A stretch of 64,000 nucleotides of DNA from JAWLHU01 sp041690255 (GCA_041690255.1 JAWLHU010000006.1:248001-312000); one strand, 5' to 3'; numbered from the stretch's first letter, positions 18,788 to 27,487 are shown. Numbers and translations are program-made. The notes: generated by a model from the letters alone, not told the origin.

Positions 18788-19324
18788 ATGCTCAACCAGC
18801 CCTACGTCGTCCTCGACTTCGAGACCACCGGCCTCAAGTACGACGACCGGGTGATCGAGATCGCCGCCCTGCGGGTCGAAGGCCCCCGCATCACCCAGTT
18901 CCAGACCCTCTGCAACCCCGGCGTCGCGCTGCCGCCGTTCATTACCCACCTGACCGGCCTGACAGATGATGACCTGGCCGGCGCCCCGCCGACCACCATC
19001 GCCATAGAACGGCTCATGGCCGAGATCCTCTACGACCAGCCCGTCCTCGTCGCCCACAACGCCACCTTCGACCGGCGCTTCCTGGACCAGGAACTGGCCC
19101 GGGCCGGCCTGTCGCCCTACGCCGGACCCCACTTCTGTACCATGCAGTGGTCCCGCCGCCTCTTCCCGAAGCTGCCCAGCCACGGCCTGGAGAAGCTCAT
19201 CCACCACCTGCAGATCCCGATCGACCAGCACCACCGGGCCCTGGCCGATGTCCAGGCCACCCACTACCTGCTCGGCCTCCTCGCTCGAGAAGCCCAGGCC
19301 AGTGGAGTTGAACTGACCGCGTAG
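18788..19324 (+). CDS. DnaQ-like 3'-5' exonuclease (DEDDh)
   Basis: This 178-residue protein is a single exonuclease domain. It has Exo I VVLDFETTG (about residues 7-15), Exo II VLVAHNATFDRRFL (about 86-99) and Exo III HHRALADVQATHYLL (about 145-160), giving the D-E-D-D residues and the histidine of DEDDh enzymes. It resembles the PolC/DnaQ proofreading domain, but no polymerase is attached. It may proofread or trim DNA or RNA ends. It stands alone between an unknown gene and an acetyltransferase. Confidence 0.88.
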   Translation: MLNQPYVVLDFETTGLKYDDRVIEIAALRVEGPRITQFQTLCNPGVALPPFITHLTGLTDDDLAGAPPTTIAIERLMAEILYDQPVLVAHNATFDRRFLDQELARAGLSPYAGPHFCTMQWSRRLFPKLPSHGLEKLIHHLQIPIDQHHRALADVQATHYLLGLLAREAQASGVELTA

Positions 19325-19422
19325 CACCCCATCCACTGAGGGGCCGGATTTGAACTCCCGGTAAAGGAGACATTGGTGGAATCGTACTCACCGCCTGAGC
19401 CATACACATCGGGAGGATCATC

Positions 19423-19878
19423 GTGACAACTATCGCCGTAGCACCGATCACCCCAAGCGACCTGGAAGCGTGCACCCGCCTGTATGTAGATGTCTTCAAC
19501 GGAGACCCGTGGAATGACCAGTGGACCTACGCGACGGCCCACAAGCGGTTGAGCGATATCCTCATCACCCCTGGCTTCGTCGGGTTCCTCGCCACCGAGG
19601 TCGATACGGGGAGCCTCATCGGCCTGGCCATGGGCAATCGCGAGCGGTGGTATGATGGCACCGACTTCTTCTTCCTCAAGGAGATGTGCGTCAGGGCCGA
19701 CCGGCAGCGGCAGGGCGTGGGCGGGCAACTGCTCCAGGCCCTGGATGAGGCCCTCAGGCCCTCGGTCTCACTCACCATCCTGCTGACGGGGGCCGGGGGA
19801 GAGACCGAAAGCTTCTACACCAAGCACGGGTTCTCGGCCAGCAAGGGCATGATCATGATGTCCCGCCGTCCTGGCTAG
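19423..19878 (+). CDS. GNAT-family N-acetyltransferase
   Basis: A 151-residue protein with GTG start after GGGAGGATC. The acetyl-CoA pyrophosphate loop is RQRQGVGGQLLQAL (about residues 90-103), and the C-terminal FYTKHGFSASKGMIMM is the usual beta6-beta7 region. The substrate cannot be told from the sequence. It ends just before a terminator hairpin. Confidence 0.85.
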   Translation: MTTIAVAPITPSDLEACTRLYVDVFNGDPWNDQWTYATAHKRLSDILITPGFVGFLATEVDTGSLIGLAMGNRERWYDGTDFFFLKEMCVRADRQRQGVGGQLLQALDEALRPSVSLTILLTGAGGETESFYTKHGFSASKGMIMMSRRPG

Positions 19879-19894
19879 CGAGTTCGAGAAACCA

Positions 19895-19929
19895 AGGGCT
19901 GCCCTCCAGCACAGGGGGCAGCTCTTTTC
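19895..19929 (+). terminator. Rho-independent terminator after the GNAT gene
   Basis: AGGGCTGCCC (19895-19904) pairs with GGGCAGCTCT (19916-19925) with one G-T pair, then TTTT. Confidence 0.75.
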
Positions 19930-20005
19930 GATGTGAAGAAGGGGAATCCCCAAACTAATCGAAGAGTGAAGCGTATGGGCATGCCGTCATGAGAGGAGTA
20001 GATCC

Positions 20006-20701
20006 ATGTCATCCCAGAACCCCGGCTGCCTCGGCTGGCTCTTTGGCTTTGGCAGGAACGAAGATCGCAATGACCAGCAGACCTGGTACAGCGACGATTC
20101 ACCGCGAGCCGTGCGCCTTCCGTATAACCTACGCCGCGCGTTTCTCTCCCCGGCTGAGCTCTCCTTCTACCACGTTCTGCGACTCGCAGCAGGCGAGGGT
20201 TACGCGATCAGCTGCAAGGTAGGGCTGGCCGATATCTTCTACGTCGCCCAGCAGGGAGGGCGCATGGCTTGGCACAACAAGATCGACCGGAAGCACGTTG
20301 ACTTTCTGCTCCTGAACGCCCAGACCATGCTGCCGATCGCCGGCATCGAGCTGGATGACGCATCCCACGACCGCCAGGACCGGCAGGAGCGCGACGCCTT
20401 TGTGGACCAGGTCTTCGAGGCCGCCGGTCTGCCGCTCTTTCACATGCCCGCCCGGCGGGCCTACTCGGTCGAGGACATCCAGCAGAGCCTCGGCATGCTG
20501 TTTGGCATGGCACCGCCCGCTGCGACCGTCACCGTGGCTGCAGGTGCGACGCCTACCTGCCCTCGCTGCGGCATTCCCATGGTCGTGCGCACGGCCAAGA
20601 AGGGGGAGTACCGCGGCAGCCAGTTCTGGGGGTGCCCCAACTACCCGCAGTGCCGGGAGACGATCCCCATCCCCGGGAGCGGCGACCCTGCTCACCGCTG
20701 A
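20006..20701 (+). CDS. DUF2726 nuclease-like protein with a topoisomerase-type zinc finger
   Basis: A 231-residue protein; ATG follows GAGGAGTAG. Residues about 45-165 match DUF2726, a PD-(D/E)XK-like domain, with KHVDFLLLN and GIELDDASH as likely metal-binding residues and the partner-helix motif RDAFVDQVFEAAGLPLFHM. Residues about 185-225 form a C4 zinc finger (CPRCGIPM, CPNYPQC) like those at the C-terminus of topoisomerase I. This points to nucleic-acid binding or cleavage; the target is unknown. It is monocistronic. Confidence 0.82.
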   Translation: MSSQNPGCLGWLFGFGRNEDRNDQQTWYSDDSPRAVRLPYNLRRAFLSPAELSFYHVLRLAAGEGYAISCKVGLADIFYVAQQGGRMAWHNKIDRKHVDFLLLNAQTMLPIAGIELDDASHDRQDRQERDAFVDQVFEAAGLPLFHMPARRAYSVEDIQQSLGMLFGMAPPAATVTVAAGATPTCPRCGIPMVVRTAKKGEYRGSQFWGCPNYPQCRETIPIPGSGDPAHR

Positions 20702-20727
20702 GTCCCACCACCGGCCGCAGAAGTCAA

Positions 20728-20757
20728 CCCCCATCCGCGCTGGATGGGGGCCTTGCT
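20728..20757. terminator. Shared terminator hairpin between convergent genes
   Basis: CCCCCATCC (20728-20736) and GGATGGGGG (20742-20750) form a 9-bp stem, followed by CCTTGCTTTT on the plus strand. It repeats the stem at 18680. It can serve both the DUF2726 gene and the opposing propeller gene. Confidence 0.7.
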
Positions 20758-20759
20758 TT

Positions 20760-23210
20760 TCACTCCCCGCCGGTCAGGACGGAACCGGTCCCGCCCTCGC
20801 TCTTCTCGACCGTACCGACCTGCAGAAGCGCTGCCATGCGGTTGTTCGACAGGTTCGTGTCGGGGGTATACCTGACCTCGGCGATGATCTCCCACGTGCC
20901 GGCATCCAGCCCGGTAAAGGTCCGATGCAGGGAGAGCCGCTGCCCCGCTGTCACGGTCACCGGCTCCCAGGCCCCCTCGGGCGCCGGGGTGTCTGCGCTG
21001 GTCCGGGCCCAGACCCGCACGGCTACCGGGGCGTCGGGCTTGTCGATATCATTCCAGTACATCAGCTCGACCCTCACCTCCGCGGTGCCGCTGCTGAGAT
21101 GCTCGGGCACGTCCAGCCCAACCACGGCGGGGTCATCCATGATCGCCCGCCTCTCCCACGGGATGATGAGGAGATTGTTCGCCAGGCCGGCCTCGGGCTG
21201 GGGACTGTCGGGCAGTCGCTTCACCTCGGCGGCGGCGCCCTGGCAGCTCTTCGGCGTCGCCATGGCCTGGGCTGCGGCGATCCGCCGGGCGAGCAGCACG
21301 GCCGGGCTCGGGGTGTCGGCCATGGTCGCTGCCACCACGCCGGGGTGGTCAATGATCCCGACCAGTTGCCCGGTCTGCGGATCGGTGGGCATCAGGGATA
21401 CATTTATGTGGATGGGCCACGCGGCCCCGGGCGCCAGGTCTTCGGGCAGCCAGGTGCTGCTCCCGATCTGGCGGATGACGGCTCCGGCATCATCGGTCAG
21501 ATACCAGTCGATGGGGATGCGGGCACCGCAGAGTTCGCCAAGCATCTGCTGGGTCAGTCGCAGTTCGACGGCGTTCGCGACCGCGGCCGGCTGGCCGGGG
21601 GTGAGCTGGAGCGGCTGGGGGGGATCGAGCCAGCGGAGGTCGTAGCCCGGCCCCACGTGGTAGGCGACGAGGCGGCCGCCCGGGCCCGCAGGGGTCGTGT
21701 AGTTGACGCCGACCAGGATCAGCCCGTTGGCCATGGCGGGGTCGACGCCGACGCCCGAGACCTGGGAGAAGTTGAACGGCCCGTGGGCGGGGGATTCGCC
21801 ATCGCTCAGCAGGGACTGGGACGACCGGGGTGTGGCCTCATCCTCGGTGATCAGAAACGGCTGGGGATGGCCGCCATCTGAACGGCTGGAGTCGAGGGCC
21901 TGGGCGTAGAAGTTGCCCTGGACATCGCCGAAGAGGAGGGTCTCCTGGCTGATGACCGCCAGGGGGGCGGTGTTAATGGAGAGCCGCTCGCCGCCGCTGG
22001 TCTGGGGGAAGCGGCGGTACCACTTGACCTGGCCGCCCGGCCCGATGGCCGCGACGGCGCCGTCGGAGCCGGTGGGGCCGGCTCGGAGCTGCCCCTCGGT
22101 GGCGCCGGGCGGGACCCAGTTGCGGAGGGTGAGGTAGAGGTGGGTGCCGTCGGCCCGGGTCTCGACGGCGGGCTCGGTGTTGGTGAAGACTTGCCCGGCC
22201 CCGATGGCGGCGGGGATGTCGATGGACTGGGTGGGCCAGGTGGCTGGATGCTTGCCGAGTCTTAGGTCGGCTCCCCAGAGGATGCCGGCAGTATCCAGCC
22301 AGTACCCAGTGCTCCCATCGGATGCGATGGTGCCGGCAAAGCCAGAGGGGCCGTCGACTGTCCAGATCTTCTTAAACTGGTAGTTGTTCGCCCTTACCAG
22401 GCCCAACTGAATCATCCGGCCACCCTCGAACCCATCGGCCCCGACCACGAAGGTGGGACCATCGGGGTCATGGCCTCCAGGAATCGGAGAGGGGGTGATG
22501 AAGCCGCCGAAGCCCCCATCCACCGTCTTCTTGGTCTCCGCTTCGTAGGGGAGACTGTCGACCGTCCCGCTTAGTTGGTCCAGCCCACCGATCCGCCAGA
22601 CCTGACCATCGCTGCGACTGCAGCCCGGCCGGTCGGGATCCTGCTCCTCATCGGGGTAGAGCGGTCGGTTGGCTATGACCACCCAGTCCCGGCCGTCCTC
22701 GTGAATGACGAGGGGGGAGCCCACGATCGGGCAGCCCCAGTCCAGGTCAACGCTGCGAAACCACTGCTCCACCGTGTGGTAGGCCCAGAGCCGGCCGAAG
22801 GCGGTGCCGAAGTAGAGCATCCTGCTCTGGGGGCTGTAGGTCGGGGAGCTCTGGGAGACCAGCCGGACCTTGTCGCTCGGCATGTTGACCGGCTCCGGCC
22901 AGAGTTCTCCTCGACTCGGCAGAGCCCGCTGCGAACCTTCCACCAGGGTGCCGTCCGGGTTGATCTTCATCTCCCAGAGGAACGCACCGGCCAGGTGGTA
23001 GATCGTATCCCCGATCACGACCGGCTGGGTGGCGCTCTGCCCGATTCCCTCCGCCCGCCAGGCCTCGGTCATCTCCATCAACCCGATGGGATCGGTGTTC
23101 ACGGAGCGCCGGTCAGGGCTCCCGCCCTTCGTCAGCCAGTCGGCCGCGGCAGCCTGTGCAGTCAGCAGCAGGAAGGCCACCAGTGCGACCAGGAGGCGAC
23201 GTACTCTCAT
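20760..23210 (-). CDS. Secreted PQQ-like beta-propeller protein with a C-terminal CARDB-like domain
   Basis: An 816-residue protein. The ATG at 23210 is chosen because AGGAGG lies 8 bases upstream; the GTG 9 bases earlier overlaps the ribosome site. A signal peptide (MRVRRLLVALVAFLLLTAQAAA) is followed by repeats typical of PQQ-like propellers (PVVIGDTIYHLAGA, YFGTAFGRLWAYHTVE, GPGGQVKWYRRFP, LLFGDVQGNFYAQAL). The last about 120 residues (EVRVELMYWNDIDKPDAPVAV to WEIIAEVRYTPDTNLSNN) resemble a CARDB adhesion-type fold. It is probably extracellular and cell-wall exposed. It lies 12 bases downstream of another secreted protein in the same direction. Confidence 0.75.
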   Translation of the reverse strand: MRVRRLLVALVAFLLLTAQAAAADWLTKGGSPDRRSVNTDPIGLMEMTEAWRAEGIGQSATQPVVIGDTIYHLAGAFLWEMKINPDGTLVEGSQRALPSRGELWPEPVNMPSDKVRLVSQSSPTYSPQSRMLYFGTAFGRLWAYHTVEQWFRSVDLDWGCPIVGSPLVIHEDGRDWVVIANRPLYPDEEQDPDRPGCSRSDGQVWRIGGLDQLSGTVDSLPYEAETKKTVDGGFGGFITPSPIPGGHDPDGPTFVVGADGFEGGRMIQLGLVRANNYQFKKIWTVDGPSGFAGTIASDGSTGYWLDTAGILWGADLRLGKHPATWPTQSIDIPAAIGAGQVFTNTEPAVETRADGTHLYLTLRNWVPPGATEGQLRAGPTGSDGAVAAIGPGGQVKWYRRFPQTSGGERLSINTAPLAVISQETLLFGDVQGNFYAQALDSSRSDGGHPQPFLITEDEATPRSSQSLLSDGESPAHGPFNFSQVSGVGVDPAMANGLILVGVNYTTPAGPGGRLVAYHVGPGYDLRWLDPPQPLQLTPGQPAAVANAVELRLTQQMLGELCGARIPIDWYLTDDAGAVIRQIGSSTWLPEDLAPGAAWPIHINVSLMPTDPQTGQLVGIIDHPGVVAATMADTPSPAVLLARRIAAAQAMATPKSCQGAAAEVKRLPDSPQPEAGLANNLLIIPWERRAIMDDPAVVGLDVPEHLSSGTAEVRVELMYWNDIDKPDAPVAVRVWARTSADTPAPEGAWEPVTVTAGQRLSLHRTFTGLDAGTWEIIAEVRYTPDTNLSNNRMAALLQVGTVEKSEGGTGSVLTGGE

Positions 23211-23222
23211 GTGGCCCACCTC

Positions 23223-24371
23223 CTATATCCCGTTGGCGAACCGCTCCAGGTACCTGTTCGGGTACTCGTAGAGCGGGTAGAAGGGGGTGAAGATGTGCAC
23301 CTGGTAGCTACCGGTCACGCGACCGTCGGGCGTGAACAAGATTGGCTTGTCGCCCACCCAGTAGACCTTGGAGCCCAACTGCTCCGCCACGAACCGGACT
23401 GGAACCATCGTCCGATCCTGCTTTACCACTGGAGGGGCATCCAGCGGGACCGTCTGTCCGTTCACCATAGCTTCCGGCTTGTCGATCGTCAGGATAATCC
23501 GCTTTGCCGGCGTGGTGACGGTCTGCTCCTCCAACAAGAAGTGATCCTGGTCCGGGTAGTAATCGTACTCCCCGAAAACGTCGGCATAGGTCGAGCCAGG
23601 GGCGGGGACCACCTTGCGCACCAGTCTGCTCATGGCCGGGAAGGAGATCTCCACCTGGCTGGTAGCATCATCCCAGTTGACCTGGGCGCCCATCATTTCG
23701 CTGATGAAGCGGACCGGGACCCGGACCCGGCTGATGCTGGCATCCAGGTAGGCTGGGGCATCAAAGGTCGGGCTGGCATGCCCACCGTTAAAGAAGACAT
23801 GGATGTTCTCCGGGTTGCCGTTCCAGCCAGACCCATCGTCGCGCCCCAACCCAGGGTGGGCGGCATCCATATCCGCAATCACCTGGTCCTTCCGCCGATC
23901 AGCCGCCTTCTCCTCCTCGGTCCGCTCCGTCACCGGGTCGATCCGCTGCACCGGCCCAAAGGTGCAGACCCCCCCAGGGTCCCGCGCCACCGTAAACCGC
24001 TTCCCAAACGCCTCGCTGGTCAGGTCCGTGTCCGGGGAGGGATACCAGTAGACATAGATCGTATCCCCGCATCCGACCTTGTCCAGCTCCCACCGGTACG
24101 GGTACTCCTGCGTCCAGGCCGGCATCGGCTCCAGCACCCGAACCTCCCACTGCGCAAACTCTGGCACCTGCTGCATGGTCTGCTCCAGCCAGGCCACCGT
24201 CTCCGCCGGCAGTTCCGTCGGTACCGTGGGCGGCGTCCAGCCATCCGGCCAGCCCGGTCCGGGAACGTAGTTGCTCGCCGGGTACTCGACCACTGTCACC
24301 TCCCCGGCCTGCACCACCGCAGCCAGGCTGATCAGCAGAAGCAGCGCCGACACCCAGGCCCATCGCTTCAT
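23223..24371 (-). CDS. Secreted protein with copper-amine-oxidase N-terminal-like domains
   Basis: A 382-residue protein; ATG 24371 lies 9 bases after AGGAGG. A signal peptide (WAWVSALLLLISLAAVVQA) is followed by an uncharacterised region with two Cys. Then come two halves of the Cu_amine_oxidN1 type: VRVPVRFISEMMGAQVNWDD with a second copy RTMVPVRFVAEQLGSKVYWVG, and VNGQTVPLDAPPVV. In Firmicutes these domains are common in exported wall-associated proteins and do not imply copper chemistry. It probably forms an operon with the propeller gene 12 bases downstream. Confidence 0.8.
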   Translation of the reverse strand: MKRWAWVSALLLLISLAAVVQAGEVTVVEYPASNYVPGPGWPDGWTPPTVPTELPAETVAWLEQTMQQVPEFAQWEVRVLEPMPAWTQEYPYRWELDKVGCGDTIYVYWYPSPDTDLTSEAFGKRFTVARDPGGVCTFGPVQRIDPVTERTEEEKAADRRKDQVIADMDAAHPGLGRDDGSGWNGNPENIHVFFNGGHASPTFDAPAYLDASISRVRVPVRFISEMMGAQVNWDDATSQVEISFPAMSRLVRKVVPAPGSTYADVFGEYDYYPDQDHFLLEEQTVTTPAKRIILTIDKPEAMVNGQTVPLDAPPVVKQDRTMVPVRFVAEQLGSKVYWVGDKPILFTPDGRVTGSYQVHIFTPFYPLYEYPNRYLERFANGI

Positions 24372-24514
24372 CCCGCAACACCTCCTATATTCCAATACGT
24401 AAACGCATCAGCCATTGTTCGATGTCAGCAGCCCCCGGCAGGCACCCTTCGCACCCCCACCCACATAACATGGGAGGGTCTCCGCTACATCCGATTCCAA
24501 GGAGGCCCACACCC

Positions 24515-24952
24515 GTGTACCAGATGATGCCCTCCCAGGCTGGCAAGGCCGGCAAGACTGGCAAGGCCGGCAAGACTGGCAAGACCGGTATGACCGACAT
24601 GACCGGAATGGCCGGCATGGGCGGAATGAACTTCCCGCCCCTACTCCACACCGTCCACCACTGCCAGATCATCTGCGAGCAGATGGTCACCATGATGCTC
24701 GGCACCCCGAACGTGTCGGCCCGGCGGACCCAGATCCTGCTGCTCCGTGACTGCGCCACGATCTGCGAGACCCTGAACGCCTACCTGGCCCGCAACAGCC
24801 CCCTGGCCCAGATGACCGCCGCCCTCTGCGCCCAGATCTGTGAGGCCTGCGGTCGCGAGTGCGCCCGATTCCCCGACCAGGCGTCGCAGCACTGCAGCCA
24901 GGTCTGCCTCAACTGCGCCCGCGAGTGCATGGCGTTCGCCGGCGCCGCCTGA
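24515..24952 (+). CDS. Four-helix-bundle copper-binding (Csp-like) protein with a Lys/Met-rich repetitive leader
   Basis: A 145-residue protein; GTG 24515 lies 9 bases after AAGGAGG, while the later ATGs are too far away. Residues about 8-21 are repeated GKA/GKT tripeptides. Residues about 22-35 alternate Met with Gly, Thr, Asp and Ala (MTDMTGMAGMGGMN). Then comes the helical bundle with 12 Cys in CxxxC-like spacing (HHCQIICEQM, RDCATICE, LCAQICEACGRECARF, HCSQVCLNCARECM), as in Csp copper-storage and DUF326 proteins. No TAT or Sec signal is evident, so a cytosolic Csp3-like protein is likely. The Met-rich leader could bind Cu(I). It has a terminator right after the stop. Confidence 0.85.
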   Translation: MYQMMPSQAGKAGKTGKAGKTGKTGMTDMTGMAGMGGMNFPPLLHTVHHCQIICEQMVTMMLGTPNVSARRTQILLLRDCATICETLNAYLARNSPLAQMTAALCAQICEACGRECARFPDQASQHCSQVCLNCARECMAFAGAA

Positions 24953-24959
24953 TCTCCCG

Positions 24960-24990
24960 CCCCCGCCCGGTTTTCCGGGTGGGGGCTGTT
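24960..24990 (+). terminator. Terminator of the copper-binding protein gene
   Basis: An 11-bp stem with one G-T pair (24960-24970, 24975-24985), TTTT loop, then CTGTTTATT. Confidence 0.75.
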
Positions 24991-25060
24991 TATTCCCGTC
25001 CAGAACCTGCTAGAATCATATCGATAGCCACCCTTCATTACGGCAAAGGAGATCGCATTC

Positions 25061-26254
25061 ATGAAAGTCGGACGGAATGACCCCTGCCCCTGCGGCAGCG
25101 GTAAGAAGTACAAGCAGTGTTGCCTGCCGAAGCAGGAGGTGATCTCGCTCCAGGCGGTGCGGGAGGACCGGCTCTACGAAGGGTTGATGGACGGGCTGCT
25201 CGCGTTCAGCAGCGACCTCCCCCCGGAGGAGGGCATGGCCGATGGTGTCGTCCGCTACTTCGGCGGTCCCGGACCCGACCAGCCCACCGAGGCCGAGTTG
25301 ATGGAGCCGATGGACTGGGTCCACTTCGGCTACCGCTCTCCCGCCACCGGGACCACCCTGGCTGAGCGGATGGCAGGCGAGGTGAAGCGGCTCTCGGAGC
25401 AGGAGCGGGAGATGCTCCGCACCTGGGCGACCGGGGCGATTCCCGGCCTCTTCGTCGTCCTCAGCGTGGGGCCGAAGGAGGTCCGTCTGCGCCGCCTCGG
25501 CGATGCCGCACAGGAGTACGTGGTCAACGAGCCATGGGACGGCCTCGAGACCGGGGACCTGGTCGCCGTCTGGCTGCTGCCGGGCCCCTGGGGCCTCCGC
25601 TTCGGCTTCTACCAGGGCGTCCTGCAGGCGGAGGTCGGCCACCTGGAGCACCTGCTGCACGAGGAGATGAGCCTCCTGCGCTGCCAGTGGCCCACCGCCA
25701 CCTGGGCGGATCTCTACCGCGCCAGCTGGCCCCGCCTGATCGATGCCGCCTCCCTGGCCGGTGAGTTCGGCGAGGCCTGTCTGCAGATCCGGTACCAGAC
25801 CAGCCGGCAGATCCAGGGCGAACCGCAGCCGGATCCGATCTATCAAGATGTGGCGAGCCGGCTGACCGAGACGCTTCTGGAGATCGGTGCCCACGCCGAG
25901 GAGGCGGCCGGTGCACGCCGCCTCTGGTGGGATGCCGTCCACGCCCTGCGGCCCCGCATTCAAAAGGTGGAGCCGTGGGTCGGGGCGGTGGTCTACCTGC
26001 TTTTCAATGCGGTCTACACATCCGGCGAGACCCAGGCGGAGACGGCCGAGCTGGTCGGGACCTCCGCCGGTTCGGTGGGCAGCCGCTCCCGGGAGATACG
26101 GGAGGCCCTGAACTTACAGCTCTGGGATCCCCGCTACGCCGACCTGCTCGGTTTTGGCACCCGGATCCCACAGCGCCTCTCGATCTATGCCCAACTGGAT
26201 GCGGCGGCCGCTGTCTGGGACTTCCCCGACGATGACCCGGACTTGCCCGACTAG
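25061..26254 (+). CDS. SEC-C-motif protein of unknown function
   Basis: A 397-residue protein. The N-terminus is a SEC-C zinc motif (NDPCPCGSGKKYKQCC, residues 5-20) as at the end of SecA. The middle has a beta-rich region (LFVVLSVGPKEVRLRRLGD, GDLVAVWLLPGPWGLRFGFYQGVL). The C-terminal part contains an HTH-like element (TQAETAELVGTSAGSVGSRSREIREAL, about residues 325-350). SEC-C proteins often have roles in protein or nucleic-acid handling, but the role here is unknown. ATG follows AAAGGAG. The lipoprotein gene starts 16 bases downstream. Confidence 0.75.
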   Translation: MKVGRNDPCPCGSGKKYKQCCLPKQEVISLQAVREDRLYEGLMDGLLAFSSDLPPEEGMADGVVRYFGGPGPDQPTEAELMEPMDWVHFGYRSPATGTTLAERMAGEVKRLSEQEREMLRTWATGAIPGLFVVLSVGPKEVRLRRLGDAAQEYVVNEPWDGLETGDLVAVWLLPGPWGLRFGFYQGVLQAEVGHLEHLLHEEMSLLRCQWPTATWADLYRASWPRLIDAASLAGEFGEACLQIRYQTSRQIQGEPQPDPIYQDVASRLTETLLEIGAHAEEAAGARRLWWDAVHALRPRIQKVEPWVGAVVYLLFNAVYTSGETQAETAELVGTSAGSVGSRSREIREALNLQLWDPRYADLLGFGTRIPQRLSIYAQLDAAAAVWDFPDDDPDLPD

Positions 26255-26270
26255 CAAAGGAGCTGAACCG

Positions 26271-27317
26271 GTGCGACCGATCGCCACAACCTGGTTGCTG
26301 ATCATCCTGCTGCTGGCCGGCTGCACGGCCCCACCCACGGCGCCCGGCCCTGCCGCCCCTCTGCCGGAGCCTACGAGCCCGGGGCGGCCCAAGCCCGAGC
26401 CCGCGAGCCCGGAGCCCCAAGCCCCCGAGGGCCCGAAGGAGCCGGTCCTGCCCGGTACCTGGGTCTGGGCGGTCGATCCCACCGGCCAGAGGGAGCCGGA
26501 GCTGCTGCTCCAGCACGAGAAGCCCCTCGCGTTTAGGGCGACATCGCCCGACGGTCGCTGGTGGCTCCTGATCGAGAGCCTGGGCGAGTACAAGGGGGAC
26601 TACCGGGCGATTCCTTACATCTACGACCAGAGCACCGGCGAATGGAAGCAGGGGCCGCAGATCGATCAGCGGGGCACTGCCCGTTGGTCGGGGCACGGCT
26701 TCTTCATCAACCGCATGCTCCATATGGACCTGAACTTCCAACTCGACGGGTTCGATGCGATCCGCGAGACCCTCAGGCTCAAAGCCGAGGAGCGGGAGCT
26801 GATCGACTTCTCCACCGCCGATGACGGCCTTCACTACGCCGCTCTGGCCGGCCATCCCTGGAATGACCAGACTGCGCTGAATCTGGTGATCGGCACCCTG
26901 GACGGCGCCGAGCCGGTCATCGTGCCTGAGGCGATCCCAGGCGCTGCCTTCCAGATCGGCGTGCTTGCCTATGCCAGGCTCTCGCCGGACGGCCAGTGGC
27001 TCTTCCTGATGGGCCGGGAGAGCGGCTACCTGCTCCCGGTGGCCGAGGCCGCCGACCGGGAGGCCTGGATCCCCTTGCCTCATGAGTGGCGGGAGGCCAA
27101 CTGGTCCCCCGACAGCCAGTCCGTCGAGGTCGGGGGCATTGTCTACGACCTGACCGGCAAGGCGGTGGGAGACGGGGGCCCCGATGCCGTCGCCGAGGGG
27201 GTGGCCCCCGAGGGCTCCTGGCTGGTCGCAACCCTGCCCGACGGGCGGCTGCTGATGACCCGGGTCGTCTACACAGCTTCCGTCCATTTCTTCCACCCCC
27301 TTTGGCCCCTGGGCTGA
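26271..27317 (+). CDS. Lipoprotein with TolB-like propeller features
   Basis: A 348-residue protein. GTG 26271 follows AAAGGAG; the open frame upstream overlaps the SEC-C gene and has no ribosome site. The lipobox is LLLAGC (Cys about residue 18), then a long Pro/Glu linker. Repeats of propeller type are visible (TSPDGRWWLLIES, RLSPDGQWLFLMG, NWSPDSQSVEVG). It is anchored outside the membrane. No enzyme motif is seen. Confidence 0.75.
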   Translation: MRPIATTWLLIILLLAGCTAPPTAPGPAAPLPEPTSPGRPKPEPASPEPQAPEGPKEPVLPGTWVWAVDPTGQREPELLLQHEKPLAFRATSPDGRWWLLIESLGEYKGDYRAIPYIYDQSTGEWKQGPQIDQRGTARWSGHGFFINRMLHMDLNFQLDGFDAIRETLRLKAEERELIDFSTADDGLHYAALAGHPWNDQTALNLVIGTLDGAEPVIVPEAIPGAAFQIGVLAYARLSPDGQWLFLMGRESGYLLPVAEAADREAWIPLPHEWREANWSPDSQSVEVGGIVYDLTGKAVGDGGPDAVAEGVAPEGSWLVATLPDGRLLMTRVVYTASVHFFHPLWPLG

Positions 27318-27415
27318 CAAAAACGGATGCTAGCCCCGCGGAACCCCCGTTCCTGATAGGGGGTGGGGTATCTGGAGGGCCTAAATGCCATACCGGCGCC
27401 GCCAAATCGGCTGAT

Positions 27416-27487
27416 TCTGTCCCGTTGCGTCCACTTTTGCCTGCTTCCCCAGCCCAGGGGGGGTGTGATTATGGACGCAAGACAGAA
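27416..27487. repeat. Long imperfect inverted repeat in the convergent gap
   Basis: TCTGTC then TTGCGTCCA on the left mirror TGGACGCAA then GACAGA on the right, with a 3-base bulge (CCG) on the left arm. The 15-bp stem encloses about 35 bases. The 27318-27547 gap otherwise holds only the hairpin at 27488. Confidence 0.6.

Noticed and set aside
19330..19410. tRNA-like stretch on the minus strand (T-loop-like GTTCAAATCC and D-loop-like CTCAGGCGGTGAGT)
   Set aside because: The T-stem, anticodon stem and acceptor stem do not pair, and no matching 5' end is present; at most a degenerate relic.
20355..21881. Long plus-strand frame opposite the propeller gene
   Set aside because: It is antisense to the signal-peptide-bearing minus-strand gene; high GC makes such shadows common.
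23223..24371. Copper amine oxidase enzyme
   Set aside because: Only the N-terminal-type domain is present; the catalytic domain with its Tyr and His residues is absent.
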